32,800 nucleotides of DNA, from positions 1 through 32,800 of the forward strand of contig CAZUOL010000020.1 of the NCBI GenBank assembly GCA_964621845.1, given 5' to 3'. This DNA is from CAYRKQ01 sp964621845. Lineage in GTDB: Bacteria > Patescibacteriota > Saccharimonadia > Saccharimonadales > UBA7683. Within the stretch, counting starts at the first letter, position 1. Each line of letters opens with the position of its first letter. Below the pieces are notes generated by a model that made no database searches, had not been told where the DNA came from, and saw only the letters and a program-made list of their open reading frames with translations. Below are positions 12,553-21,312 of the stretch, in pieces. The translations under genes and the position numbers were made by a program.

Positions 12553-14640
12553 ATGAAGTATTGCTATGAATTCTATCTTTTAAAAGAGGCGGTCACACAA
12601 GAGGACTGGAGAAGACTTTATAATGTCTTTTCTCAGCATGCCGGTGTGTTAAGTGAATTTCAACTTATTGTGAAGGTTGAAGAAAACACGGTCCGCTACT
12701 TTATTTTAAGTAAAAAAGATATTGGAGTGCTTTCCAATAATATTGAAGTTGGAGTATTGAGGCCAGTAGATAAAAAAGCGATTGGCCTACCTCCTAGTAG
12801 CGGGCTTGGCAAGGATCGGTTAGTCATACTGAAACCAGGCTGGTCATTATTGGACTTAAAAGAAAAATACAACGTGAAAAAAGCAAAAGATTTGCAGGTA
12901 GCCGTTTTTAATGTTCGCCGCATTAATGTTGAAAAGAGCCTTGTAAAAGCCAAGCTTTACTTTAAAAACGCTGCCAATGCCTGGAGTGTGAACAATCGGA
13001 TTATGACCGCGTTCCCTGCAGGATTGCTGGCGATCGATTTCTCAAAAAACACACGATATTTAAGAAAAAAGATCACCAAATATCTTGACATCCAAAAGTC
13101 GCTTCATATTATGCAGAGCGAAAACGTCGGTGCGGTATTTGAAATCGATACCTTCCCCTATCTGCCAAAAAACTATTATTTGCCGCTTCAGGCTTATGAT
13201 TTTGAAAAACACTCCTTCATTATAGGTATGAGTGGTAGTGGTAAATCTAAACTGATCACGCTTATTGTGGATAGGCTGGCGACATCCGCGGCACTGAAGC
13301 AAAGCTATCGGGTTATTGTGATTGACCCCCACGCTGCGCTGGAAAAAGACCTTGCAGGCATACAAGATAGTATGGTGGTCAACTTCAAGGGGCAAGAGCA
13401 AGAAACAGAATTATTTGCTGGCGCGGGTACTGATGTGCAAGCGGCTACCGAACTCACTGGCACATTATTCAAATCATTGCTATCAGATCAACACAACCCC
13501 AAGCTGGAACGTGTACTGCGATTCTCGCTGTATGTACTGATGACTGCTCAAGCTATGAACCTCGATAACCTAAAGCGATTTGTGACAGATGTAGAGTATC
13601 GAAATCAGCTATTAGCGCACGTACAGGGGTACGTACCAGATAACATTGTGCACTTTTTTGGTACAGATTTTAACGAAATTCGTACAAAGTATTATGACCA
13701 AGGTATCTCTCCTATAGCGAGCCTGGTAGACGAAATGCAAATGCAGCCAAGTCTTGCAGGGAAGGGTGAGAACGCTGTTTCGTTAGCTCAAATTGTAAAC
13801 AGTAACTTTTTGACGGTCTTTTCACTCAATAAAGTGACAATGGGTGAAAAGGTTGTTAAAACCGTGGCAGGGCTATTAATACAACAGATCTTTCTGTTGG
13901 CACAGGCTCGTGCATTCAATCACAAGGTGATGCTCATTGTTGATGAGGTTTCGGTGGTGCAAAACCCTGCATTGGCAGCTATTTTGGCTGAAGCGCGTAA
14001 ATTTAACCTTTCGGTGGTGTTAACGCAGCAGTATTTTGGCCAGATTGAAAAAGATCTTAGGGACGCTATTTTTACCAATGTGATGAACTACTATGTGTTT
14101 AAGGTTTCTGAAGAAGATGCACGGGCTTTGGAGGGCAACCTCACAATAGAATTACCAAAAGAGATTCTAGAGGCTGAGAAGAATAAGGGGTTGAAACAAA
14201 GCGATGTAAGAGTACAAATGCTCACGGGTCTTCATCCACGTGAGGTGTTCTTGCGACTAAGTTCAGACGGAAAACTGCTGCCGTGCGTCAAGGCTCGTAC
14301 GCTAGATGTAACGGCTGCGCCAAAAGTCGAAAATGTCGAGCTAAAAGAATACGCTCAGGCAAAAGAGATGCCCTCTAAGTTTGTTGAAAATGCGCAGGCT
14401 GTGTATCAGGAGCTAAACGTGACAGCGGCTTCAAGTGCTACACCGCAGGCGCCGCCAGTTGCTCCAGGAGCGGCTGCAGCACCTGATCCTGGATTATCCC
14501 AGACAGTAGCGCCGCAGCCTCAGCCGAGCGCAACCTCGGGCACTGAGCCAAAGGTGGGTAGGCGTGAATTTTTGAATTTGCACGATCTGTTAGCAACCAA
14601 CTCATCATCAAGAGATAATGTAAGGAGAAAGAAACAATGA
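12553..14640 (+). CDS. HerA/VirB4-like DNA-translocase-type ATPase
   Basis: A 695-residue protein. An N-terminal domain of about 215 residues has no motif I recognise. An ATPase core follows with Walker A GMSGSGKS (225-232), a VIVIDPHA strand, and Walker B VMLIVDEVS (D464, E465). After that comes an arginine/glutamine-type stretch (LAEARKFNLSVVLTQQYFGQI), as in HerA, VirB4/TraC and conjugative coupling ATPases. These form hexamers that pump DNA or protein. No transmembrane segment is apparent. The tail (about 627-666) is Pro/Ala/Gln-rich and probably disordered, ending in a short basic segment. The next gene starts inside its stop codon (ATGA). No other secretion or conjugation genes lie nearby, so the role is open. 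The start is ATG 12553; an upstream in-frame ATG at 12502 precedes the promoter. Confidence 0.8.
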   Translation: MKYCYEFYLLKEAVTQEDWRRLYNVFSQHAGVLSEFQLIVKVEENTVRYFILSKKDIGVLSNNIEVGVLRPVDKKAIGLPPSSGLGKDRLVILKPGWSLLDLKEKYNVKKAKDLQVAVFNVRRINVEKSLVKAKLYFKNAANAWSVNNRIMTAFPAGLLAIDFSKNTRYLRKKITKYLDIQKSLHIMQSENVGAVFEIDTFPYLPKNYYLPLQAYDFEKHSFIIGMSGSGKSKLITLIVDRLATSAALKQSYRVIVIDPHAALEKDLAGIQDSMVVNFKGQEQETELFAGAGTDVQAATELTGTLFKSLLSDQHNPKLERVLRFSLYVLMTAQAMNLDNLKRFVTDVEYRNQLLAHVQGYVPDNIVHFFGTDFNEIRTKYYDQGISPIASLVDEMQMQPSLAGKGENAVSLAQIVNSNFLTVFSLNKVTMGEKVVKTVAGLLIQQIFLLAQARAFNHKVMLIVDEVSVVQNPALAAILAEARKFNLSVVLTQQYFGQIEKDLRDAIFTNVMNYYVFKVSEEDARALEGNLTIELPKEILEAEKNKGLKQSDVRVQMLTGLHPREVFLRLSSDGKLLPCVKARTLDVTAAPKVENVELKEYAQAKEMPSKFVENAQAVYQELNVTAASSATPQAPPVAPGAAAAPDPGLSQTVAPQPQPSATSGTEPKVGRREFLNLHDLLATNSSSRDNVRRKKQ

Positions 14641-15344
14641 ATGCGGACGAAGCAAAAAAAATGCTTGATAAAATTGTAGGTCAGGTCTTTGGATATCAAA
14701 ACACTCTCTCACTGGATCAGTTTATGCAAAAGTTTGCCTTTGATGTGCGTTTGCCTCAGCAGGTGTATGACTCTACCGACGGATCACCTACGTGGGCATC
14801 ATCTACAAATCCTACAAAGTTTATCACCCAAGAACATGCCCGTACGAACGAAACCGCTAGTAGTGACGGTCTTTACGCCAAACAACCAATCAATAATTTA
14901 CAAGAACTACTTGATATATGGAACCGAATTAACTTAACCACTACTGAACGCCAGATTGATTGTCTGAATGTCGCTGAAAGCGACAACATCATTAAGTCTG
15001 AGAATGTGTACCGATCGCAAGATATCAGACGTTCAAAAAACGTACTTTTTTCCGACGGTGTTGAAGATTCGGAGTTCATTGCGGCCAGCCAGCGTTGCGG
15101 TGCCAACTCTTTCTGTATACGAGTGGAAGATAGCGGTGAGTGTTCGAACAGTTTTGGTGTGGTGTGGTCAACGCGGATCACCAACTGTCTGTTTATTCAG
15201 GATGCAGCAGACATGCAAGACAGCATGTTTTGCTACAACATAAAAGGTAAGCGATTCTGTGTTGCGAACATGCAGTTTACTGAAGAGGAATACCGTAAAC
15301 TTCGTCAAGAAGTGGTGCAATGGCTGCTGAGCCCCGAAAGCTAG
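14637..15344 (+). CDS. Cys-containing beta-helix-like protein coupled to the ATPase
   Basis: A 235-residue protein. Residues 1-100 look alpha-helical and then Ser/Thr-rich. From about residue 110 to 215 there are short repeating polar turns and strands (for example SENVYRSQDIRRSKNVLFSD) rich in Asn, Ser, Asp and Cys. This is the look of a small right-handed beta-helix. It ends with MFCYNIKGKRFCVANMQF and the acidic helix TEEEYRKL. Seven Cys fall mostly in the repeat zone and could bind metal or form ladders. I recall similar Cys/Asn repeat proteins ending in an NKxYCIxNxQY-like motif from CPR genomes, but cannot verify that here. It overlaps the ATPase gene by 4 nt and must be produced with it. 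Function unknown. Confidence 0.7.
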   Translation: MNADEAKKMLDKIVGQVFGYQNTLSLDQFMQKFAFDVRLPQQVYDSTDGSPTWASSTNPTKFITQEHARTNETASSDGLYAKQPINNLQELLDIWNRINLTTTERQIDCLNVAESDNIIKSENVYRSQDIRRSKNVLFSDGVEDSEFIAASQRCGANSFCIRVEDSGECSNSFGVVWSTRITNCLFIQDAADMQDSMFCYNIKGKRFCVANMQFTEEEYRKLRQEVVQWLLSPES

Positions 15345-16540
15345 GCAGCGAGCTGAGCCTGTGTATTGACGCTTGTTTTTCTGCGCGAATCTAGATGTTT
15401 TAACATTGCAACCACTGCGTGGGTCTCATCAAAAATGGCTGTTTGTGTGAGGGTGCTCTCTCGCTGTATTTCACGTTTTGCTAACGAATTTCTTATAAGT
15501 AAGTACATGAGTGTTTCAGGATCGGCAATAGTAAGATGACTACCCTCTAGCTGAGTGATTCGAATGTTTGGGTAGGTTGAATGCGGTAAGATTTCTTGCC
15601 AACGTGCGTGATCAGAGGCGGAGTCTTTTTCATAGGTCGTAACGTGAACAAGGGTATGAGTATTGATGCGCTTGGCAAGAGCGCCTGCTTCACCGCTTCC
15701 GAGTGCAAAGCCAATCGCAAACTGGTGCTCTAATGAGCTCGGCCACAGATCGACTGTGGCAGGATAATGGAGCAGGGTACGATTCGCAATTCTTCCTCCG
15801 AGCCGCATCATCTGTAAGGGTTCATCAATGATTTGGTTTAGTAGCCTCAAGATGGTTTCAACCCTCACTTTATCCGGAAAGCAAGGAGCAGTTAAGTCGG
15901 CAAATAGTATTTCTTGTTCAAAATGCTCGGCCAGCGCTATGATGCCGAATCCTGTCATTGCGCCACGTGATTCGCCGATAAGGTTCCGCTCAGCATGTTT
16001 CACTAATGGTTCGGCATTACGGTTGACTCTTAGTTCAGCTAAATTAGCAAAGGCCAGCGTGGCGGCGGCAGAATCGGCTAGAGTGATGGGCCCTGTGGGG
16101 GTTGATTTGTTATGCCAGCTCCCTTCGGCCCCCACGAAGAACACATAGTTGCCTTCACGCATAAAATTACGGGCAGTGTGCTCATTATGTCCTCGATCGC
16201 TCGTAAGCCAAGGCGATGTACCAACAATGGCTACTTCGGACTGGGGTGCTTTAGGAACGCAGATTATCCCAGCGTATGAGTAGCCAAGGGTGGTGGTGAA
16301 TCCATACCGTTCAATGGTGCCCACGCCAGCAATATGCTCAGGTTCACCCAGAAGCTCAATGTGTGTTATGTTTGCGTTGCGCTGGAGTTCCTGAATATGT
16401 TCAGCGCTGAGGTAGCCTGATTGGTCACCTTCAAGGCGTGGGTTGTGGTATGAATCAAGCGCCTGATATGGCAAGGCACGGCGAGCTGCCTTTGCAGCAA
16501 GATCGGCCACCCCATGTCCGATGCGCTCTACTGGAACCAT
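15341..16540 (-). CDS. alpha/beta-hydrolase fold protein
   Basis: A 399-residue protein with a nucleophile elbow GESRGAMTG, a late acid candidate, and GSHLTIADPE near the C-terminus, whose His would complete a Ser-Asp-His triad. This is the standard alpha/beta-hydrolase arrangement of esterases, lipases and peptidases. It has no signal peptide. A long insertion between the elbow and the His (RLLNQIIDEPLQMMRLGGRI and onward) would be the lid. Substrate unknown. Its ATG follows a good SD (AGGGAG). The gene ends by sharing CTAG with the stop of the convergent upstream gene. Confidence 0.7.
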   Translation of the reverse strand: MVPVERIGHGVADLAAKAARRALPYQALDSYHNPRLEGDQSGYLSAEHIQELQRNANITHIELLGEPEHIAGVGTIERYGFTTTLGYSYAGIICVPKAPQSEVAIVGTSPWLTSDRGHNEHTARNFMREGNYVFFVGAEGSWHNKSTPTGPITLADSAAATLAFANLAELRVNRNAEPLVKHAERNLIGESRGAMTGFGIIALAEHFEQEILFADLTAPCFPDKVRVETILRLLNQIIDEPLQMMRLGGRIANRTLLHYPATVDLWPSSLEHQFAIGFALGSGEAGALAKRINTHTLVHVTTYEKDSASDHARWQEILPHSTYPNIRITQLEGSHLTIADPETLMYLLIRNSLAKREIQRESTLTQTAIFDETHAVVAMLKHLDSRRKTSVNTQAQLAA

Positions 16541-16563
16541 ACACTCCCTTAGTAACTCATTAA

Positions 16564-16593
16564 ATCATAAGCTCTGTGGGCTAGTTTTGTAAA
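16564..16593 (-). promoter_or_regulatory. promoter of the alpha/beta-hydrolase gene
   Basis: On the minus strand: TTTACA (16588-16593), 18-nt spacer, TATGAT (16564-16569). The predicted leader is about 17 nt and includes AGGGAG. Confidence 0.45.
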
Positions 16594-16607
16594 GTATCAA
16601 TCTGTTA

Positions 16608-16613
16608 TATACT
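16608..16613 (+). promoter_or_regulatory. -10 box TATACT of gatCAB operon (leaderless)
   Basis: TATACT ends 7 nt before ATG 16621 of gatC; no SD is present. Confidence 0.5.
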
Positions 16614-16620
16614 GTTAGCA

Positions 16621-16920
16621 ATGAAACTGACTCGTGAAGATGTATTAAAATTAGCTCGCCTATGCAAGCTGCAGTTGTCTGAAGAAGAGATTGGAAGATA
16701 TCAAACTGAGCTTTCGCAAATATTAGAATATGTGGCACAGCTTGATAGCGTTGACGTTGCTGGCTTGAAGCCAACGTACCAGGTTACAGGGCTCACAAGT
16801 GAAGAACCCAATGCTACTCGCGAAGATGTGGTGACTGTTCAGGTTTCACAAAAAGATTTGTTTAAAAACTTGCCAGCACTGGAAAAGGATCAAATTAAAG
16901 TAAAAAGGATGATTGGGTAA
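16621..16920 (+). CDS. gatC: aspartyl/glutamyl-tRNA amidotransferase subunit C
   Basis: A 99-residue protein of the usual GatC size. It starts KLTREDVLKLARLCKLQLSE, continues with QTELSQILEYVAQLDSVDV, and ends with LPALEKDQIKVKRMIG, all family landmarks. GatC wraps around GatA and stabilises the GatCAB complex, which converts mischarged Glu-tRNA(Gln) or Asp-tRNA(Asn) to the correct form. The stop overlaps the gatA ATG by one base (TAATG). Confidence 0.95.
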   Translation: MKLTREDVLKLARLCKLQLSEEEIGRYQTELSQILEYVAQLDSVDVAGLKPTYQVTGLTSEEPNATREDVVTVQVSQKDLFKNLPALEKDQIKVKRMIG

Positions 16921-18341
16921 TGCCAAATTGGGAACCTATCGCTAAGATTGTTGATGATGTTCGCACTGGTACGATTACCGCTCGAGCGAATGTTGAAAAA
17001 GCTCTTAAGCTCATTGAAGAGCATAAAGAGTTCCAGGCAATTATAGCAACTATTCATTCACGCGCTCTCGAGCGAGCGGCACAAATTGATGAACAAGTGC
17101 AGCGTGGCGAAAACCCTGGTCGGCTTTGTGGCGTACCATTTATTGCGAAAGATAATTTTTTAGTGTTTGGAGCTGAAACGACTGCAGCAAGCAACATACT
17201 CAAGGGTTTTGAGGCACCGTACCAGGCTACTGTTATTGAAAAGCTAGAAGAAGAAGGAGCCATATGTGTAGCAAAGGCCAATATGGATGCTTATGGACAT
17301 GGTGCATCAACTGAAAATAGTGATTTTTTTACGACGAAAAATCCACATGATGTCACCCGGGTTGCTGGTGGTTCATCAGGTGGTTCGGCGGCTGCAACGG
17401 CGCTCGGACTCGTGCCCTTTTCAGTTGGCACAGACACTGGGGGTTCAATCCGTCAGCCTGCAAGCTTCACTGGAACGGTTGGGCTACGACCTTCTTATGG
17501 CCTCGTTTCGAGATCAGGTGTTATTGCTATGGCCAGCAGCACTGACACAATTGGCGTACTGACCAATACGGTTGAAGAAACAGCGCTGTTAATTGATATT
17601 ATTGCCGGTCAGGATCCACTTGATAGCACCACCATACCACGTCAAGAAGACTATACGGTACTTGATACAAGCTTAAAAAACAAAAAGATCGGTGTCATCA
17701 AAGAATATTTTGGCGACGGGCTTGATGCTGGGGTAAGGGTAAGTATTGATAATGCAATAGAACAATTGAAAAAAGCTGGCGCTGACATAAAAGAAGTAAG
17801 CCTGCCAAGTCTGCCCCTTGCTCTTGCTGTCTACTATATTGTTTGCCTTGCTGAGATTAGCTCAAATCTTGCTCGATATGATGGTCAGCGATTCGGTCAT
17901 TTTGAAGGTACTGCGAAGGATCTTGATGAAAGCTATGCAAAGTCACGCCAGATTGGGTTTGGCGCCGAAGCAAAGCGCCGGATTATGATTGGCACCTATG
18001 TTCTTTCGAGCGGATATTATGATGCATACTACAAAAAGGCTCAAACGGTGCGAACAAAGCTTATCACCGAGTTTAACGAAGCGTTCAAATCAGTAGATTT
18101 TCTATTAGGCCCGGTGTTCCCGACGACTGCTTTCAAAATTGGCGAGAACACAAGCGACCCGCTCGCAATGTATCTTGGGGATATAATGACCGTGAGTGCC
18201 AGTATGGTTGGGGTGCCAGCAATGAGCGTACCTTGCGAAATGGCTGATGGATTACCGGTTGGTTTACAACTGATTGCACCGCAGCGTCATGATAAAGAGT
18301 TACTAGGTCTTGCCAAGGCCTTCGAGGAACTTTCAAAATGA
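16920..18341 (+). CDS. gatA: aspartyl/glutamyl-tRNA amidotransferase subunit A
   Basis: A 473-residue amidase-signature enzyme that releases ammonia from glutamine for the GatB reaction. The Ser-cisSer-Lys triad is intact: K77 in PFIAKDNF, S152 in AGGSSGGSAAA and S176 in GTDTGGSIRQPAS. The length and the C-terminal VPAMSVPCEMADGLPVGLQLIAP match GatA, not a stand-alone amidase. It overlaps gatB by 4 nt (ATGA). Its presence implies that at least one of GlnRS or AsnRS is missing or supplemented in this organism (inference). Confidence 0.96.
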   Translation: MPNWEPIAKIVDDVRTGTITARANVEKALKLIEEHKEFQAIIATIHSRALERAAQIDEQVQRGENPGRLCGVPFIAKDNFLVFGAETTAASNILKGFEAPYQATVIEKLEEEGAICVAKANMDAYGHGASTENSDFFTTKNPHDVTRVAGGSSGGSAAATALGLVPFSVGTDTGGSIRQPASFTGTVGLRPSYGLVSRSGVIAMASSTDTIGVLTNTVEETALLIDIIAGQDPLDSTTIPRQEDYTVLDTSLKNKKIGVIKEYFGDGLDAGVRVSIDNAIEQLKKAGADIKEVSLPSLPLALAVYYIVCLAEISSNLARYDGQRFGHFEGTAKDLDESYAKSRQIGFGAEAKRRIMIGTYVLSSGYYDAYYKKAQTVRTKLITEFNEAFKSVDFLLGPVFPTTAFKIGENTSDPLAMYLGDIMTVSASMVGVPAMSVPCEMADGLPVGLQLIAPQRHDKELLGLAKAFEELSK

Positions 18342-19792
18342 TTACGAAAGAGTTAAAGCAGCAATATACCGTTACCATAGGCATTGAGTGTCACGTGCAA
18401 TTGAAAACCAAAAGCAAACTGTTTTCTGGCGAAGAAAACGATGCGCGGGGCAAGGCTCCAAACACGACTGTTGGTCACGTGAGCTTTGGTATGCCTGGCG
18501 CTCTACCGGTGCTCAACAAAGAAGCCGTTCACCTTGCAAGCAAAGCGGCATTTGCACTAAACACCGAGCCCCAAAAGTTCTCTAAATTCGACCGGAAACA
18601 CTATTTTTATCCAGATTTACCAAAAGGCTATCAAATTAGCCAATTTGAAGAGCCGATTATTCTCGGCGGCTTTGTTGAAATAGCAGTTGATGGTGAAAAA
18701 AAGAAGATTGGTATTACCCGTGCACATATGGAAGAAGACGCCGGTAAATCAACCCACCCAGCTGGCAAAGATTACTCTCTGGTTGATTTGAACCGAGCTG
18801 GTACACCACTGCTTGAGATTGTTTCAGAGCCCGATCTGCACTCAGCAGCCGAGGCGAAAGCCTACGCCCACGAACTGTACCTATTGATGAAATACGCTGA
18901 CGTAAGTGATGTCAATTTGTATCATGGCAACATGCGCTTTGATGTAAACGTATCTGTGAGCAAAACCAGCACGCTTGGCACACGAACTGAGACAAAAAAT
19001 CTTAACAGCTTTAAGGCGGTTGAAAAGGCGGTTGAATATGAGGTCCAGCGTCAAATTGAAGTGCTCGAAAAAGGCGGCCAGATCATTCAAGAAACGCGTG
19101 GCTGGGATGATGCAAAACAAAAGACCTTCTCTCAGCGCACAAAAGAGGACGCCCATGATTACCGGTATATGCCCGAGCCTGACGTCCCGCCGATTGTTCT
19201 CACTGATAAATACATTGCCGAAGTAAAGGCCGAAATGCCTGCTTTACCAAACGAATATCGTAGGGAGTTCACAAAAATCGGCCTCACTCCCGAAGCTGTC
19301 GAGGATATCTTAAGTGTTCCAGAAAGTGCGAAGACTGTGCATAGAATGCTTGGAGCTTCTGGCTCCAGTGACGAACATGCCAAGGTGATTGCAGTACAGC
19401 TGTTGAGAACAAAATCTCATTCTGACGATGAAACTATCTCACATGCAGAAGCTGATATTTCTGTAAACAAGTTAGTGAAGTTTGCGCAAATGGTCATCGA
19501 TGGCAAGGTCAGCTCAACCAACGCTAAAGTTATTTTTGATGAAATGTACATGACCGGTGAGGACCCACAGAAGATTGCAGAACAGAAAAAACTATTGCAG
19601 GTTTCGGACGAAGGCGCAATTGAAAGCATTGTCGCAGAAGTTTTAGCCGAAAACGAAAAGGCCGCTGAAGACGTCAAAAACGGCGAAATGAAGGCCATCG
19701 GCTTCTTAGTAGGACAGGTGATGGCAAAATCTAAAGGTCAAGCAAACCCAGGTCTTGCCCAGCAAATCATCAAAAGACAGTTAGGCCTCTAG
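18338..19792 (+). CDS. gatB: aspartyl/glutamyl-tRNA amidotransferase subunit B
   Basis: A 484-residue subunit that activates the mischarged aminoacyl end and transfers ammonia. It opens with the GatB signature TIGIECHVQLKTKSKLFSG, has the catalytic cradle with RKHYFYPDLPKGYQISQ, the EEDAGKSTH region and the YRYMPEPDVPP signature. It ends with the tRNA-binding tail domain (AIGFLVGQVMAKSKGQANPG). It is translationally coupled to gatA by ATGA. The last 12 nt overlap the convergent downstream gene. Confidence 0.96.
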   Translation: MITKELKQQYTVTIGIECHVQLKTKSKLFSGEENDARGKAPNTTVGHVSFGMPGALPVLNKEAVHLASKAAFALNTEPQKFSKFDRKHYFYPDLPKGYQISQFEEPIILGGFVEIAVDGEKKKIGITRAHMEEDAGKSTHPAGKDYSLVDLNRAGTPLLEIVSEPDLHSAAEAKAYAHELYLLMKYADVSDVNLYHGNMRFDVNVSVSKTSTLGTRTETKNLNSFKAVEKAVEYEVQRQIEVLEKGGQIIQETRGWDDAKQKTFSQRTKEDAHDYRYMPEPDVPPIVLTDKYIAEVKAEMPALPNEYRREFTKIGLTPEAVEDILSVPESAKTVHRMLGASGSSDEHAKVIAVQLLRTKSHSDDETISHAEADISVNKLVKFAQMVIDGKVSSTNAKVIFDEMYMTGEDPQKIAEQKKLLQVSDEGAIESIVAEVLAENEKAAEDVKNGEMKAIGFLVGQVMAKSKGQANPGLAQQIIKRQLGL

Positions 19793-20506
19793 AGCCGCCG
19801 ACTGTACAATCGCCTCTTGCATAAGTGCATGTGCAAGGCTCTCAACAAGTTGAAACGATTCAGAGCTGGCATGCAGATATTGAGGTCGAAGGCTTAGGCC
19901 TGTATCGTCGTATTCAGGCAATGCGAGCCCCATAAATCTTTGAAATGGTCCATACGGCTTTTCTATGTATGAACGATCACAAATTCTTGAGTTGCTATTA
20001 CTCACATATCCATTGCTACATATAACGGCCAAATCTGTACCTTCAACAATTCTTTGATCGGAGTCTCTGCGCATGCCGTTTCTAATGCGTATCTTCTCAA
20101 ACGAACTAATATGATCCTCAGTTTTCACTAATGGCCGTACAAAACGTGTGCCACCTCTTGCGTAGCTGTAGTGGCTTTGATCGGGCTGATATTCTGGTAT
20201 ATGAGTTGCGATAACCCTGAAGCGAAGAGCGTCGTTGGTTATACCTAGACGATCTTTTTGAGCGGTTTGTGTGACGGGCAGCCAGTCTGTTGTTCTCCTC
20301 CATGCATCCCAAAGCCTGCCTGTCCCGATTTTTATACCATGGCGCATTGTGAGCCGCGCAAGCAAAAATGCTAAGTTAGTGTGTGCTGCCACGTTAGATT
20401 CGTCAGTGAAGAAATCTCTGTCAGCCTCTGCCACTTGTTTTTCGCGTGCAACCTGTGCTGCCAACGCATCTTCTTCAAATAGAACACCCGAAACTACTCT
20501 GCTCAT
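19781..20506 (-). CDS. protein of unknown function
   Basis: A 241-residue soluble protein that I do not recognise. It starts with an Ala-rich helical segment (EEDALAAQVAREKQVAEADR), has a Trp-rich middle (GRLWDAWRRTTDWLPVTQ), then a basic stretch and an Asn/Ser-rich loop (VICSNGYVSNSNSRICD). No transmembrane segment or metal motif is evident; two Cys lie 13 residues apart. Codon usage resembles its neighbours, so it looks resident. It is convergent with gatB, overlapping it by 12 nt, and divergent from the membrane-protein trio. The start is ATG 20506 without a clear SD. Confidence 0.6.
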   Translation of the reverse strand: MSRVVSGVLFEEDALAAQVAREKQVAEADRDFFTDESNVAAHTNLAFLLARLTMRHGIKIGTGRLWDAWRRTTDWLPVTQTAQKDRLGITNDALRFRVIATHIPEYQPDQSHYSYARGGTRFVRPLVKTEDHISSFEKIRIRNGMRRDSDQRIVEGTDLAVICSNGYVSNSNSRICDRSYIEKPYGPFQRFMGLALPEYDDTGLSLRPQYLHASSESFQLVESLAHALMQEAIVQSAALEA

Positions 20507-20580
20507 ATTCTGACAAAGATAGCATTATCTAGGCAGATATACAACCCAGCACAGCACGAAATAGCTCTGGATTAGCCTAA

Positions 20581-20593
20581 TGACAGTATGTCA
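20581..20593. promoter_or_regulatory. palindrome TGACAgtaTGTCA, operator candidate
   Basis: A perfect 5-3-5 dyad covering the position expected for the -35 box of the TATAAT at 20611. This is a typical location for a dimeric regulator. Confidence 0.45.
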
Positions 20594-20610
20594 TGTTCCT
20601 GCGGGGGTGG

Positions 20611-20616
20611 TATAAT
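20611..20616 (+). promoter_or_regulatory. -10 box TATAAT of envelope-protein trio (leaderless)
   Basis: TATAAT ends 6 nt before ATG 20623 and is preceded by GGGGGTGG; no consensus -35 is seen. Confidence 0.55.
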
Positions 20617-20622
20617 GTATGT

Positions 20623-20889
20623 ATGGACTCATACGACATATTAGTAATTATACTTTCAATCATGCTTGCAATATTTTTATTGCTTAGCATCATAGCGCTG
20701 GTGTACATAGTTAAGTTTACAAAAAACATTAAAGAAATTTCAGATAAGGCCAAGGATCTCGTAGATAACGCGAGCAGTGCTGCGGCCATGATGAAAAAAG
20801 CAGCTGCGCCCGCTGTCGTTGCTAAATTCGTGGCAGAACAGATAAGTGAAGCGGTAAAAAAGCACAACAAAGGCTCTAAGGAGGAGTAA
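20623..20889 (+). CDS. single-pass membrane protein with helical tail
   Basis: An 88-residue protein starting MDSYDIL. One long transmembrane helix (about residues 5-32: LVIILSIMLAIFLLLSIIAL) is followed by an amphipathic charged helix (KNIKEISDKAKDLVDNASS) and a second Ala-rich helix. The arrangement resembles short DUF948-like or stress-related membrane proteins, but I do not assign a family. The ATG at 20593 lies upstream of the -10 box, so ATG 20623 is used. The stop overlaps the next ATG by one base, and GGAGG (20880-20884) in its last codons serves as the next gene's SD. Confidence 0.7.
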   Translation: MDSYDILVIILSIMLAIFLLLSIIALVYIVKFTKNIKEISDKAKDLVDNASSAAAMMKKAAAPAVVAKFVAEQISEAVKKHNKGSKEE

Positions 20890-21302
20890 TGGCAAAAGGT
20901 AAAAAATTTGGACTAGGAATTTTAATTGGTACAGTAGTCGGCGTCGTGGCAGGCTTGTTGACAGCGCCGAAATCAGGCAAAGAAACGCGCAAAGATATTA
21001 AAAACAAAGCCAAAGAGGTGAAGGGGATTGCAGAACGAAAGCTAAAAGAAGCGTATAAAGAGCTCGGTGTACTAGCAGCAGAGGCGGGTGTGCAGGCAGA
21101 TAAGCTCAAGGGCAAGGCAAAAGATGAATGGGCTGAGCTTGCTAAAAAGGCGGAGTTGTTAAAGGGGCAGGTTAAGGCAGCGATTACGTCAATTAAGAGT
21201 GGTGATGATGATCATGATGAAGCGACCATTGACCAATTGCTTGCCGACTTTGTTGCTTTGAAGAACAAAGTTGCTAAGAAAGCAAAAGAACTTAAGAAAT
21301 AG
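20889..21302 (+). CDS. YtxH-like gas-vesicle/stress-type membrane-anchored protein
   Basis: A 137-residue protein whose N-terminus (FGLGILIGTVVGVVAGLLTAPKSGKETRKDIK) is the YtxH signature: a Gly-rich membrane helix, then the APKSGKETR turn. A long Lys/Ala/Glu-rich amphipathic helical tail follows. YtxH proteins are small envelope-associated proteins, often general-stress induced, of unknown biochemical role. It is the middle member of a three-gene operon of small membrane proteins, with SD GGAGG just upstream. Confidence 0.82.
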   Translation: MAKGKKFGLGILIGTVVGVVAGLLTAPKSGKETRKDIKNKAKEVKGIAERKLKEAYKELGVLAAEAGVQADKLKGKAKDEWAELAKKAELLKGQVKAAITSIKSGDDDHDEATIDQLLADFVALKNKVAKKAKELKK

Positions 21303-21312
21303 CGAGTATTGG

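Noticed and set aside
12553..15344. Integrated conjugative element or prophage
   Set aside because: No integrase, relaxase, coupling protein set, structural phage gene or attachment repeat is visible, and flanks are housekeeping genes.
15828..16148. 106-codon plus-strand frame
   Set aside because: Antisense shadow of the alpha/beta-hydrolase gene, without promoter or SD.
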